Notes: generated by a model not told the origin, from the sequence alone. A stretch of 59,645 nt of DNA from an uncultured Clostridium sp. (GCA_900554175.1 USGK01000007.1:1-59645); one strand, 5' to 3'. Counted from the first letter of the stretch, positions 35,048 through 43,214 are shown. Made by a program: numbers and translations.

Positions 35048-35608
35048 TTAATTCAGATGATACATGGCATAAATTTCATCGCCATTATCATCAGTTTGAG
35101 CACCAGTTTGTTCTAGTAATGTAACCATTGCTTTGCGTAGCGCAACTACATAACATTCTGCATCACAATGTTCAGGAACAATAGAAAGAATATCTTCGCG
35201 AGATTCAAATACAAGTTCAATACTAATACCGTCCTCAGTAACTGTTAAACAAGCATTTGCTGTAATTCTTAATCCTAACCAAGGAAATGCCTTTTCAAGA
35301 AAAGTATTCATTTCCTCAAATACATTCTTATTATAAACATATAAGTATGCATTACTAAGTAGCGGTTCAGTAACTTGCTCCCAGATTTTCATCGTTCCAT
35401 TTTCGTTTTCTCTTATAAAGATGTTCGGATCATCATTGAGACTATAATTCCATTCGATAAATAACTCTGTCAAATCATCTCTTTCAGAAAACTTCTCAGT
35501 TGCGTTCATAAACTCTTCAATCACTTTTGAAATAAGTTCCTTAAATTCAGCAATCTTCCGATTCTGATTGTCCTTGTACTTTGCGTATGCCTGCATAATG
35601 TTAGCCAT
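35048..35608 (-). CDS. Cargo protein of unknown function
   Basis: 186 residues, start ATG 35608 with CAGGAGG. It begins MANIMQAYAKYKDNQNRKIA, has a helical N-terminal half and an acidic C-terminus ending TDDNGDEIYAMYHLN. No membrane segment, no known motif. Codon use is clearly less AT-rich than in neighbouring genes, a sign of a different origin. A leader of about 90 bases with two hairpins precedes it. Confidence 0.6.
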   Translation of the reverse strand: MANIMQAYAKYKDNQNRKIAEFKELISKVIEEFMNATEKFSERDDLTELFIEWNYSLNDDPNIFIRENENGTMKIWEQVTEPLLSNAYLYVYNKNVFEEMNTFLEKAFPWLGLRITANACLTVTEDGISIELVFESREDILSIVPEHCDAECYVVALRKAMVTLLEQTGAQTDDNGDEIYAMYHLN

Positions 35609-35630
35609 AATAATACCTCCTGTTTATACG

Positions 35631-35712
35631 TTATACGGTTTTCAATGTACTTCACTCTTGCGAGTGTTCAGTGGGCGAATTCCCACTTATACCTTAATTA
35701 TAGCACATTTTA
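35631..35712 (-). promoter_or_regulatory. Promoter and two-hairpin leader of the 35048-35608 gene
   Basis: On the minus strand a TATAAT-type -10 box near 35700 follows a TTGCAA -35. The leader then holds AGTGGG/CCCACT and CACTC/GAGTG hairpins before the AGGAGG. The hairpins could control mRNA stability or translation. Confidence 0.5.
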
Positions 35713-35734
35713 TGTAAAATTGCAAATTTCACGA

Positions 35735-36055
35735 TTAGTATAGTTTATTTATCCAATCAGACGAGCTATATAATACTCTATCAATATTTACAATTTTTTT
35801 ATTTTCATTTACTCTATAGAAAGCAATATGATTTTTTATATTTAATTTTCTAATTTTTAAATCTCTTATAGTATCATCATCTATAATTGCAAATTTTTGT
35901 GGAGAATACTCCAATGTTTGAATTTCATTTCTTATGGTTTTAGCATATCTACTTGCAATAGAAGGCTCTTTTAGTACGTTTTTTATATATAAAACAATAC
36001 TTTTAATATCGTCTTTTGCCTTTATAGATAGTTCAACTTTATATTTCTCAGCCAT
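35735..36055 (-). CDS. RelE/ParE-family toxin
   Basis: 106 residues starting MAEKYKVELSIKAKDDIKSI with downstream features IRDLKIRKLNIKNHIAFYRV and VNIDRVLYSSSDW, the usual ParE/RelE strand pattern with the C-terminal VLY box. Such toxins block gyrase or cleave mRNA; the sequence alone does not decide. It lies 15 bases after its likely antitoxin; start ATG after TAGGAGG. Confidence 0.85.
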   Translation of the reverse strand: MAEKYKVELSIKAKDDIKSIVLYIKNVLKEPSIASRYAKTIRNEIQTLEYSPQKFAIIDDDTIRDLKIRKLNIKNHIAFYRVNENKKIVNIDRVLYSSSDWINKLY

Positions 36056-36070
36056 TTGAACCTCCTAAAA

Positions 36071-36322
36071 TTATTGTGCTAATGCAGATTCAATTTCGGT
36101 AAATGCTTCATCAATAGAGCAAACATTCCCATTTTCTGAATCTTTAATTCCCTCTTCTAATTTTTTTCTTAAATCTTTTTTATCTTTTATAATAAGATTT
36201 TCAGGTGCTCTATTTGTAATATCAGCATATTTAAGAAAATCAATATATTCTAAAACCTTGTTTGAAAGTTCTTCAGGTAGAGTTTCTATAATATTATATA
36301 ATTCTTGATTTCTAACAGTCAT
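36071..36322 (-). CDS. Antitoxin of the ParE-like pair
   Basis: 83 residues from ATG 36322 (AAAGGAG 8 bases before); the ATG at 36340 includes the RBS in its codons. MTVRNQELYNIIETLPEELS, VLEYIDFLKY and a C-terminal toxin-wrapping helix ending IDEAFTEIESALAQ fit DUF2281-type/StbD-like antitoxins. The pair would stabilise element 1 in its host. Confidence 0.75.
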   Translation of the reverse strand: MTVRNQELYNIIETLPEELSNKVLEYIDFLKYADITNRAPENLIIKDKKDLRKKLEEGIKDSENGNVCSIDEAFTEIESALAQ

Positions 36323-36398
36323 AATTAGATCTCCTTTCAAATTTTACTACTATATATTATAACATATAAAATTCAGTTTTTATACTACTTTTTCAAAA

Positions 36399-37502
36399 TT
36401 ATTTATTTTCTTCTAGCCATTTACACAATTCATCGGCTGTTATTTTTTTCTCTCTATATAATTTTAATTGTTTTCTTGCTTTATCTTTCCATGAATTGAA
36501 TTCTATTCTCATAACTGGCTTTACAACTTCACTTGCACGATACACTTTTGTCATTCTTCTTTGATATTCTCTTTTATACGCAAGTTCGGCAGAATCTTCT
36601 ACTATTTTTATATCATAAGCTTTTCTTGAAGCATATGATTTACAAGTTGGGCTTCCATCTTGATTTGGAAGTTCACAATATATTTCTTTTCCAGAATATT
36701 GAAGATAGTATCTTCCACAATTTTGACATACACTTATATTTCTTTTTGTGTTTTGTATTAAATCATTTAATGCAACATATGTTAGATTTAAAAACGATTT
36801 ACTCTGGTAAACATATACTACACTATTACGAATCTTTTTATTTGCAATATCTAAAGCAAGTTTTTCTAATTGATTAACGCTCATTTCATTAGGTAATTCT
36901 TTATCTAAGCTTCTAACCATTCCCAGTTCTATTCGTCCAGTAAATTGCCCAATTAAATTAATAGCTGAAGAATATGCCATGAATTTTGAATATTTATCTA
37001 TATTTTTTGTACTTTTATGTTCATGTAAATCAAAAACAAAATCTATGGTTTTTCTTAAATCTTGTTGGTATTTTATATAATCCATACTGACAAGTTCATA
37101 TACTTTATAATAGAAGTCTAGAAATTTCTTAGTTGATACATATCTTGTAGAATACTCAATTGGATATTTCATTTTTATATCATATAAACTTCCAATACCT
37201 TCAATTCCATAATAAACAAAAAATGAATTATATGCACTTTCAGCATTTGAAAAGTCTGCATTTAAAAAATCTAATAAAAAAGTGCCATATTTTTGATTAC
37301 ACATAAATTTCATTATTTTTTCATTTTTATTTTTTTTGTCTAAATCCAATACTATATGTTTTGAAAATTCATTATCTTCTTCTGCTAATTCTATTTTTGA
37401 TTTATGTAAAAATATTGTAGTATTATAATTTTCAACATCTCCAGCTGGATCTAAAATCATTGAAATACTATCCTTTGGAACAGCCATATTTAATAATTTC
37501 AT
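36399..37502 (-). CDS. DUF6076-like zinc-cluster protein, element 1
   Basis: 367 residues from ATG 37502 (RBS AGGAAG); a GTG at 37511 is possible. The C-terminal part has a Cys cluster CQNCGRYYLQ...YCEL...C, followed by a basic helical tail. A related gene (47737-48738) sits in the same place and orientation in element 2, diverging from the excisionase-integrase leader. The family occurs with mobile elements; I infer a regulator or DNA-binding role, without proof. Confidence 0.6.
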   Translation of the reverse strand: MKLLNMAVPKDSISMILDPAGDVENYNTTIFLHKSKIELAEEDNEFSKHIVLDLDKKNKNEKIMKFMCNQKYGTFLLDFLNADFSNAESAYNSFFVYYGIEGIGSLYDIKMKYPIEYSTRYVSTKKFLDFYYKVYELVSMDYIKYQQDLRKTIDFVFDLHEHKSTKNIDKYSKFMAYSSAINLIGQFTGRIELGMVRSLDKELPNEMSVNQLEKLALDIANKKIRNSVVYVYQSKSFLNLTYVALNDLIQNTKRNISVCQNCGRYYLQYSGKEIYCELPNQDGSPTCKSYASRKAYDIKIVEDSAELAYKREYQRRMTKVYRASEVVKPVMRIEFNSWKDKARKQLKLYREKKITADELCKWLEENK

Positions 37503-37552
37503 AATTATCACTTCCTATCTTGTGAGAAAATTAAAAATATTTTGAAAATTTG

Positions 37553-37581
37553 TTGACATTTTACAAATATCAATATATAAT
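37553..37581 (+). promoter_or_regulatory. Promoter of the excisionase-integrase leader, element 1
   Basis: Perfect TTGACA (37553-37558), 17 bases, TATAAT (37576-37581). Transcription from about 37588 would give a leader of some 320 bases before the excisionase gene. An inverted repeat CTATCAAT/ATTGATgATAG (37617-37647) lies early in the leader. Confidence 0.8.
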
Positions 37582-37750
37582 GTGAGTAACTTTAAAAGTG
37601 CGGTTGTCTTTTCTCACTATCAATTATAAACTTTTTATTGATGATAGTCAAGAGAATTGTACAAATCTTTTGAACATTTACAAATATGTTCTAGATTTTA
37701 GGAACATCATATAACATTTTTTACTACATTTAATGAAACTTTTACCTAGT

Positions 37751-37867
37751 CACAGCTTGAGCGTTGAAGTCAGAGTAATCGACTGACGAGCCGTCGCACG
37801 CAATGAGGGTAACTCGGCAGAATTGCGGAGTGGTGAAATTCCAATGAAAGATAAAGTATCTATCTTT
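37751..37867 (+). ncRNA. Conserved structured leader element, element 1
   Basis: Matches 48930-49023 of element 2: CACAGCT(T/C)GAGCG, CCGTCGCA(C/A)GCAATG, GTAACTCGGCA, GCGGAGTGGTGAAATTCCA and TGAA. A GTCAG/CTGAC hairpin is inserted between the first two blocks only here. GCCG and CGGC can pair across the core, and AAAGATA/TATCTTT (37847-37867) forms a hairpin right after it. It lies in the transcribed leader upstream of the excisionase gene. No named family recognised; likely a cis-acting RNA or a protein-binding site. Confidence 0.65.
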
Positions 37868-37908
37868 TAGATATTAATTACTTACACTAAACGAAAGGAG
37901 AACTGCTT

Positions 37909-38097
37909 ATGAAAACACTTAATGGAACAATATTTTTAGAAACAAAAGATATTAGACAAGCACTAAAGATAGGTAATCAAACTTGTTTAGAGCTATTCCA
38001 TAAAAAAGATTTTCCAGCAAAGAAAATTGGCAAGTCTTGGCTTGTTATGGAGGAATCTTTTAAAGAGTATTTTAAGAATACACAAACAAATGAATAA
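37909..38097 (+). CDS. Excisionase-like helix-turn-helix protein, element 1
   Basis: 62 residues, start ATG 37909 after GAAAGGAGAAC. IFLETKDIRQALKIGNQTCL, then FPAKKIGKSWLVMEESFKEYF, is the MerR/excisionase-like winged-helix pattern of Tn916 Xis-type proteins. Its homologue at 49099 holds the same place in element 2. It should bend DNA at the element end and bias the integrase toward excision. Confidence 0.75.
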   Translation: MKTLNGTIFLETKDIRQALKIGNQTCLELFHKKDFPAKKIGKSWLVMEESFKEYFKNTQTNE

Positions 38098-38170
38098 AAT
38101 AAAAAGAAGATTTAAATAAGCGACATTTAAACCTTCAAGAGAAACTATTTTACTATTTAAATAAAATTAC

Positions 38171-38246
38171 AAGGAAGACCTTGCTATATGTTTCTTAATC
38201 TAGTATAATTATAACATAAAATCACAATATAGCAATAGTTTTCCTT
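38171..38246 (+). promoter_or_regulatory. Long stem-loop between excisionase and integrase, element 1
   Basis: AAGGAA (38171-38176) and TTGCTATAT (38181-38189) pair with ATATAGCAA (38227-38235) and TTCCTT (38241-38246), leaving an interior loop. TAATTTTATC follows. Element 2 has a stem of different sequence in the same position. Confidence 0.6.
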
Positions 38247-38274
38247 TAATTTTATCATAGAAAGGATTTTTAAA

Positions 38275-39642
38275 ATGAGTAAAATTAATGGAATAACTTA
38301 TGGCACATACCCTTCAATTCGACCTAAAAAGAATGTTGATAAAAGTGTATGTGAAAATTGTAATATATGTAAAAGCAAACCTTATCAATTAGCCAATAGT
38401 TTGGAAAGAATGCATATTTGTAAAAATAGTGGATGTAATTTGTTTTATTTTTCTCAAACAAGTAAAGCTACAGTTATTCTAGGTAGAGATACGATAACAG
38501 GAAAAGAGTTAAAAAAGACATTTGTTGCAGACACCGAAGAAGAAGCATTAAATTTAGCATTAGAGGCAAAACTTAATATTGATAAAAATGGTGGACCAAG
38601 AATAATTAGTAAAACCAATTTATCTATTATGGATATTGCTAAAACACTTTATATGGAAGATTATAAGCTTCATAAAATAAACAGCAATACTCATAGCAAA
38701 AACAATACAAACTTAAAAATGATTGAAAAGGAATCTTTTACAACAAAACCTATTAACAAAGTAAGTAGAATGGAAATTATTGACTATTTTAATGAGCTTG
38801 CTAAATATTCTCCAACTACAATTAAAGAAAGGTTTAGAATTATAAAAAGAGCTTTCGACTATGCTTATAGCCAAAATTTAATTAGAGATAATTTTATGAG
38901 TGGCTATAATGCAATTGAAAAGCCTAAAACTAAGGTAATTAAAGTAGTTCCTAATGTAATTGCACTTACACTAGATAAAGAACGACAACTTGTAGATTAT
39001 CTTGAAACTACACCTATCTATAATTGTAAACACAAGAATTTATTTTTACTATTGCTTACAACTGGTATGAGAATTGGAGAAGCTTTATCTTTGGATTATA
39101 AGAAAGATATTGATTTAGAAAATAAAACTATTACTATTTCTAAAACAATTACTAAAGATGAAGATGGTAAAGACTGTATTGGATTAGATACAAAAACTCC
39201 TACAGGTAGAAGAACTATTCATTTAAGTGATATTGCTTTAAAATATCTTAATGAATGTTTAGCTCGTGTTAAAAAGAATAAGTTCAATTTACTATTCTAC
39301 AACCCAGAAAACACTACTGGAGGATTTTATGCAGAAGGTACAATAAATTCAGCTATAAAGAGAATTGCATTTAAGTTAGATATTTATTTGTATGTGGATC
39401 TTGACGGAAAAACTAAAACTCAAGTTCATACTCACATGTTAAGAGGAACATTTGCAACGAGATGTGCTGAAGCTAAAATGCCACCGATTGTTTTACAAAA
39501 GATATTAGGTCATGCAGACATTCAGATAACTAACAAATATTATATTGATGTTGACCGCCATTTCATTGACTCAGAGAACGAAAACTTTGTTAATTATATG
39601 AAAGAACACAATTTATTTAACGAATATTATTTAAAAGCTTAA
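38275..39642 (+). CDS. Tyrosine recombinase/integrase with Cys-rich N-terminus, element 1
   Basis: 455 residues. Catalytic features of tyrosine recombinases: Arg in TTGMRIGEALSL, HMLRGTF (HxxR), LGHADI and Tyr in NKYYIDVD. The central SAM-like core-binding domain spans about 120-220. The N-terminal 60 residues carry five Cys (C26, C29, C32, C49, C54), probably a metal site, before the arm-binding domain. It lies about 140 bases from the right attachment repeat, as usual for integrases of tRNA-targeting elements. RBS GAAAGGA. Confidence 0.92.
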   Translation: MSKINGITYGTYPSIRPKKNVDKSVCENCNICKSKPYQLANSLERMHICKNSGCNLFYFSQTSKATVILGRDTITGKELKKTFVADTEEEALNLALEAKLNIDKNGGPRIISKTNLSIMDIAKTLYMEDYKLHKINSNTHSKNNTNLKMIEKESFTTKPINKVSRMEIIDYFNELAKYSPTTIKERFRIIKRAFDYAYSQNLIRDNFMSGYNAIEKPKTKVIKVVPNVIALTLDKERQLVDYLETTPIYNCKHKNLFLLLLTTGMRIGEALSLDYKKDIDLENKTITISKTITKDEDGKDCIGLDTKTPTGRRTIHLSDIALKYLNECLARVKKNKFNLLFYNPENTTGGFYAEGTINSAIKRIAFKLDIYLYVDLDGKTKTQVHTHMLRGTFATRCAEAKMPPIVLQKILGHADIQITNKYYIDVDRHFIDSENENFVNYMKEHNLFNEYYLKA

Positions 39643-39702
39643 AACAGAAGATAAAATTGCAGCGAATTTGTTGGAATTTTAAGGCTTATAAAGTACTTAA
39701 TA

Positions 39703-39724
39703 TTCCGCAAATTTGCTCCGCAAT
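39703..39724 (+). repeat. TTCCGCAAA repeats, right end of element 1
   Basis: TTCCGCAAA at 39703-39711 and CTCCGCAAT at 39716-39724, the same word as at the left end of element 1. In the excised circle both sets would flank the attachment core. Confidence 0.6.
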
Positions 39725-39785
39725 AATAAAATGAATAGGATGAAAGTTGATATTTAGAGGAATATAGCATTTTTAGTAATGTTTT

Positions 39786-39796
39786 CGCCTCGACCA
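39786..39796 (+). repeat. Attachment site repeat 2
   Basis: CGCCTCGACCA, exact copy of the tRNA-Pro end; boundary between elements 1 and 2. Confidence 0.85.
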
Positions 39797-39852
39797 AAAA
39801 TGCTCGGTTTGAATAGAACTCAGCAATTTTTTATGAAATTAAATAAATACTG

Positions 39853-39890
39853 AAATAGTGTAGTTTAAAGGATTTTAAGCTATGCTATTT
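39853..39890 (+). terminator. Insulating terminator at left end of element 2
   Basis: A 17-bp stem with a few G-T pairs (39853-39869 with 39874-39890) is followed by TTTTTGTATAG. Position relative to the attachment site matches elements 1 and 3. Confidence 0.75.
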
Positions 39891-39946
39891 TTTTGTATAG
39901 TTTTATTAGATTCTAGAAAAAGCCAAAAGTTAGGTGGGAAAAATTT

Positions 39947-39986
39947 GTGTCGTAATTTTTATGCCAGAATTTTTTTGTGTCGTAAT
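39947..39986 (+). repeat. GTGTCGTAAT repeats, left end of element 2
   Basis: GTGTCGTAAT at 39947-39956 and 39977-39986, 30 bases apart. GTCGTAATT recurs at the right end (50893-50901). Confidence 0.6.
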
Positions 39987-40008
39987 GAGTGTCGGAAAGG
40001 AAAAATGT

Positions 40009-40554
40009 ATGAATACTGATATACAACTATTCAAAGCAAATGAAATTCTACAATACAAATATATTGCTGTACCCAAAGAACTATTTGTTAATCCTAAATA
40101 TAGTCATCTATCTTCTGATAGTAAATTACTATATGGATTTATACTAGATAGATTTCATCTTTCTATTCAAAATAACTGGAAAGATGAAAATGACAATATA
40201 TATTTAATATTTACAAGAAGAGATATTCAGAAATTATTTCATTTATCAGATAAGACTGTTACAAAGGCTTTTAAAGAATTAAGTGATTGTAATCTTATCT
40301 ATGAAAAGAAACAAGGAAGAAATAAACCTAATCTTATTTATCCTTGTAAAATAGATTTTGAATGGAGTCGTAAAAATTACGATTCAGGACTCGTAAAATC
40401 TACGACTCTGGAATCGGAAAATTTACGACCTAATAATACTAATAATAAAAATACTAATAGAGTAAAAGGCAAACACACTTCAAATTTTGAACAAAGAAGT
40501 TATGAAGGTTTTGACTTTAATACTCTGCTTGCAAATTATAAAGAATTTATCTAA
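40009..40554 (+). CDS. RepA_N-type replication initiator-like protein, element 2
   Basis: 181 residues from ATG 40009 (GGAAAGGAAAA before it); a longer frame begins at 39934 but lacks an RBS and would cover the repeats. IAVPKELFVNPKYSHLSSDS, LLYGFILDRFHLS and LFHLSDKTVTKAFKELSDCNLIYE match the element 1 protein. The DNA of the polar C-terminal third contains CGTAAA words in both directions (about 40366-40432), a possible origin within the gene. Confidence 0.75.
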   Translation: MNTDIQLFKANEILQYKYIAVPKELFVNPKYSHLSSDSKLLYGFILDRFHLSIQNNWKDENDNIYLIFTRRDIQKLFHLSDKTVTKAFKELSDCNLIYEKKQGRNKPNLIYPCKIDFEWSRKNYDSGLVKSTTLESENLRPNNTNNKNTNRVKGKHTSNFEQRSYEGFDFNTLLANYKEFI

Positions 40555-40570
40555 AAGGAGATTTAAAAAT

Positions 40571-40963
40571 ATGGAAAATAAAGAATTACAAAAAAATTAT
40601 ATTGATGAAAAAACAGGAATTGAATATACACTACATGGAGATTATTATATCCCCAATCTACTTTTACCAGATAGAAAGAATGTAAAACTAGGTAAATACG
40701 GAAGAATGAGAGCAAGATATTTAAAGGAAAATAAAAAAGAAGAATATTCAATAATGCTTATTGAAAATACTTTGCAAGATCATTTAATTGAAATAGATAG
40801 AACAGCAAATAAAAGATTTGATTTACTAATGAAACAATTTGCAAAAAAAGAAAATATTACAGAGGAATTAAAAGCAACTAATCAAATGGAATGGGTTGGC
40901 AAAATGAATGCTATTAAAAATGCAGTCGAAGAAATAATATTTAAAGAATTAATTTATGTTTAG
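40571..40963 (+). CDS. TnpV-family transposon-encoded protein, element 2
   Basis: 130 residues from ATG 40571 with AAAAGGAGA upstream; the frame is open further 5' but overlaps rep. IEYTLHGDYYIPNLLLPD, GKYGRMRARYLKENKKEEY and MEWVGKMNAIKNAVEEIIFK are typical of TnpV. Function unknown. Coupled to rep by a 16-base gap. Confidence 0.85.
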   Translation: MENKELQKNYIDEKTGIEYTLHGDYYIPNLLLPDRKNVKLGKYGRMRARYLKENKKEEYSIMLIENTLQDHLIEIDRTANKRFDLLMKQFAKKENITEELKATNQMEWVGKMNAIKNAVEEIIFKELIYV

Positions 40964-40975
40964 GAGGAAATGAAA

Positions 40976-41296
40976 ATGGAAGATATGAAATTATATGATA
41001 TAAATTCAGGAGAATTATGTGAGCTAATAGATAGTAAAAGAATTGAATTAAGAAATAAAAATGAGGACTATAAAAAATTAAGAAATCAAGTATGTGAAAT
41101 AAAAGAAAATTATCCAAATGTTTTAGCACTTATTGAAGATAATGAAGTAGAAAATTTAAATAAAGAAGAATGTAAAAAACTTCAAAAATTACTTTCATTA
41201 TATTCAAGAATGATGGACTATGAAGACAGAGAAATTTTCTTTTTAGGTGCAAGAGAAAATTATTTTTATTTTAAAAATTTAGGAATTTTAAAATAG
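40976..41296 (+). CDS. Mobile-element protein of unknown function, element 2
   Basis: 106 residues from ATG 40976 (TAGGAGG at good distance; ATG 40970 is too close). MEDMKLYDINSGELCELIDS is followed by a charged helical region and RMMDYEDREIFFLGARENYF. No motif recognised. It replaces the unrelated 93-99 residue protein that elements 1 and 3 carry after TnpV. Confidence 0.6.
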   Translation: MEDMKLYDINSGELCELIDSKRIELRNKNEDYKKLRNQVCEIKENYPNVLALIEDNEVENLNKEECKKLQKLLSLYSRMMDYEDREIFFLGARENYFYFKNLGILK

Positions 41297-41301
41297 TTTT
41301 T

Positions 41302-41330
41302 AGAAGAAGTTTTAGAGCAAAGTTTCTTCT
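41302..41330 (+). terminator. Terminator of the rep-tnpV unit, element 2
   Basis: AGAAGAA (41302-41308) pairs with TTCTTCT (41324-41330), followed by TTTTTTT. Confidence 0.7.
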
Positions 41331-41418
41331 TTTTTTATACAATTTTTTAGCCAATAGTGGATAATTAGGGGCAAATTTTACAACTTGAAATATCAAAAGC
41401 AAGCGACGCATTTATACT

Positions 41419-41478
41419 CCCATATAAATACACAGCTAAAATTTCAGTATAGAAATTTTATATGGGGAAAATCTTCCC
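41419..41478 (+). other. Possible oriT region of element 2
   Basis: Between the terminator and mobC lie nested inverted repeats: CCCATATAAA/TTTATATGGG (41419-41428/41457-41466), TAAAATTTC/GAAATTTTA (41437-41445/41452-41460) and GGGGAA/TTCCCC. Position directly before mobC-mobP fits an oriT, but I recognise no nick consensus. Confidence 0.4.
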
Positions 41479-41518
41479 CAAGCCCCTAAAAATATTTTTG
41501 AAAGGAGCAAGTAATTTT

Positions 41519-41836
41519 ATGAGAACAAGAACTATAAAACAACAAATTTATTTAAATGCTAATGAGAAAAAATTATTAAAAGAAAAATCTAAAAGAGCAG
41601 GATTAAATGAATCTGAATTTATACGAAGTATGATTAAAGGTTACAAGATAAAAGAACAACCAACAAAAGAAATCAGAGAATTTACAAGAGATATATCTGG
41701 AATAGCAAATAATATAAATCAAATCGCAAAAAGTGTTAATATGAGGTATGGTCGAAATGAAGATATAGAAAATATAAAAAATACTATTTCAAAATTTATT
41801 TTAGATTTTCAAAAGAAAGTTTATTCAAGAAATTAG
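41519..41836 (+). CDS. MobC-like relaxosome accessory protein
   Basis: 105 residues from ATG 41519 (AAAGGAG at 41501-41507); the frame is open from 41462 but without an RBS. MRTRTIKQQIYLNANEKKLL, RAGLNESEFIRSMIKGYKI and ISGIANNINQIAKSVN are the classic MobC/RHH pattern. It should bind oriT and help the MobP relaxase encoded 14 bases downstream. Confidence 0.85.
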   Translation: MRTRTIKQQIYLNANEKKLLKEKSKRAGLNESEFIRSMIKGYKIKEQPTKEIREFTRDISGIANNINQIAKSVNMRYGRNEDIENIKNTISKFILDFQKKVYSRN

Positions 41837-41850
41837 AAAGAGGTGTTGCA

Positions 41851-43152
41851 ATGGCTGTTATGAAAATAAAAACAATAAAAAGCAATTTACAAACAGTTAT
41901 AAACTATGGTAAAAATGGCGATAAAACGGATAATGGTATTCTAGTATCAAGTGTAAATTGTTCTGTAAATACTGCTTATGAAGAAATGGCACTTACTAAA
42001 AAATTCTTTCATAAAGAAGATAAAACTCTAGGCTATCATATAATACAATCATTTAAAGGAAATGAAGTATCTGCAAGAACAGCAAATCAAATAGGAAAAG
42101 AACTTGCAGAAGAACTATGGGGAGATAAATATCAAGTTATAATATGTACTCATATAAACAAAGAAAATGTGCATAATCATCTGATTTTAAATTCTGTTTC
42201 ATTTATTGATGGAAAGAAGTATCATAATTCAAACTCTGAAATTGCATTTATGAAAGAAGCATCAGATAATTTATGTATAAAATATAGGCTATCATTAGTA
42301 AATACTCCACGAGCTGAAAAGGAAAGAACATTTAGGCAAAATCATATTGATTATTTTAATCGTAGAGACGAAAAAATGCAAAAGATAATAACTGATATAG
42401 ATGAAGCAATAAAAACCGCTAGAAGGTATTCTGAATTCAAATTAACATTAAAATCAAAAGGTTATGAAAAAATAAAAGATACAGGAAAATATTTATCTCT
42501 AAAAACACCATATTATTCAAGAAATGTACGAATTGATAGAGTATTTGGAGAAAGATATTCGGCTCAAGGAATTAAAGAAAGAATTTATTATAAGGAAAAA
42601 GAAAAAATTCCTGTTGCTAATCTAAATAAAAAGAATTACAGAAAAGTTTATACTGGTCCGAAAATAAATAAATTTTTATTGAAGACCAGTTCTTTTTATA
42701 GATTATATGTGCATTATTTATATTTCTTTGGAAAACTACCTGCTAAAAATCAATATAAAGAACTAACTCCAGAATATAATAAACAAAAACGAAAGAATAA
42801 TATGATTTTTGAAGAAATTAATTTTTTGGCGAGAAATAGTTTTAAATCTATTAAAGAAGTAGTAAATTATATGGATAATCTAGAGAAACAGTTACCTGAA
42901 TTAAAAGGGAAAAGAGAAACTTTATGGAGGAAGCATAAAACTGCAAATGAAAATGATAAAGAAACTATATTAGATGAAATCAATGCACTTACTGATAAGA
43001 TTGACACTATTCAATCAAGAAAAAAGACTTGTAATAGGATTATTGCTGAATATAAAGAAATTAAAGAACATTATAATAAGGAAATTGAAGCAAAAGAAAA
43101 ATTAAAAGAACTTGTAATTACTGATAAGAAGAAAAGGACTAGAAATATATAA
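41851..43152 (+). CDS. MobP-type relaxase
   Basis: 433 residues. The relaxase domain includes KIKTIKSNLQTVINYGKN, DKTLGYHIIQSFKG and the three-His motif region THINKENVHNHLILNSVSFI (HxH). The C-terminal half is a long coiled coil. It nicks and pilots the element strand. Different family from the MobV of element 1, so the two neighbours use different transfer origins. Confidence 0.88.
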   Translation: MAVMKIKTIKSNLQTVINYGKNGDKTDNGILVSSVNCSVNTAYEEMALTKKFFHKEDKTLGYHIIQSFKGNEVSARTANQIGKELAEELWGDKYQVIICTHINKENVHNHLILNSVSFIDGKKYHNSNSEIAFMKEASDNLCIKYRLSLVNTPRAEKERTFRQNHIDYFNRRDEKMQKIITDIDEAIKTARRYSEFKLTLKSKGYEKIKDTGKYLSLKTPYYSRNVRIDRVFGERYSAQGIKERIYYKEKEKIPVANLNKKNYRKVYTGPKINKFLLKTSSFYRLYVHYLYFFGKLPAKNQYKELTPEYNKQKRKNNMIFEEINFLARNSFKSIKEVVNYMDNLEKQLPELKGKRETLWRKHKTANENDKETILDEINALTDKIDTIQSRKKTCNRIIAEYKEIKEHYNKEIEAKEKLKELVITDKKKRTRNI

Positions 43153-43214
43153 CAGGAGCAAGCTATCCCTTTCCATATAATTTCGAATACAAATCCACTA
43201 TATTAATTACAAAT

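Larger units (their letters stand above)
31231..39796 (+). mobile_element. Integrative mobilizable element 1 (MobV type)
   Basis: About 8.6 kb between two CGCCTCGACCA repeats, with RepA_N-like Rep, TnpV, an unknown protein, oriT, MobV relaxase, cargo genes, a toxin-antitoxin pair, a DUF6076-like gene, an excisionase-like protein and a tyrosine integrase next to the right repeat. No conjugation (type IV secretion) genes are present, so it should need a helper element for transfer. Confidence 0.85.
39643..40008. other. Element 1/element 2 junction, non-coding
   Basis: The 366 bases hold the right-end repeats of element 1 (39703-39724), attachment repeat 2 (39786-39796), the insulating hairpin of element 2 (39853-39890) and GTGTCGTAAT repeats (39947-39986). 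No gene is supported; an in-frame upstream extension of the element 2 rep gene covers the GTGTCGTAAT repeats but lacks an RBS. Confidence 0.7.

Noticed and set aside
37751..37849. Fragment of 16S rRNA
   Set aside because: GGAGTGGTGAAATTCC looks a little like the rRNA GCGGTGAAATGCG segment, but the flanks do not match and the block is conserved only with its own leader context.
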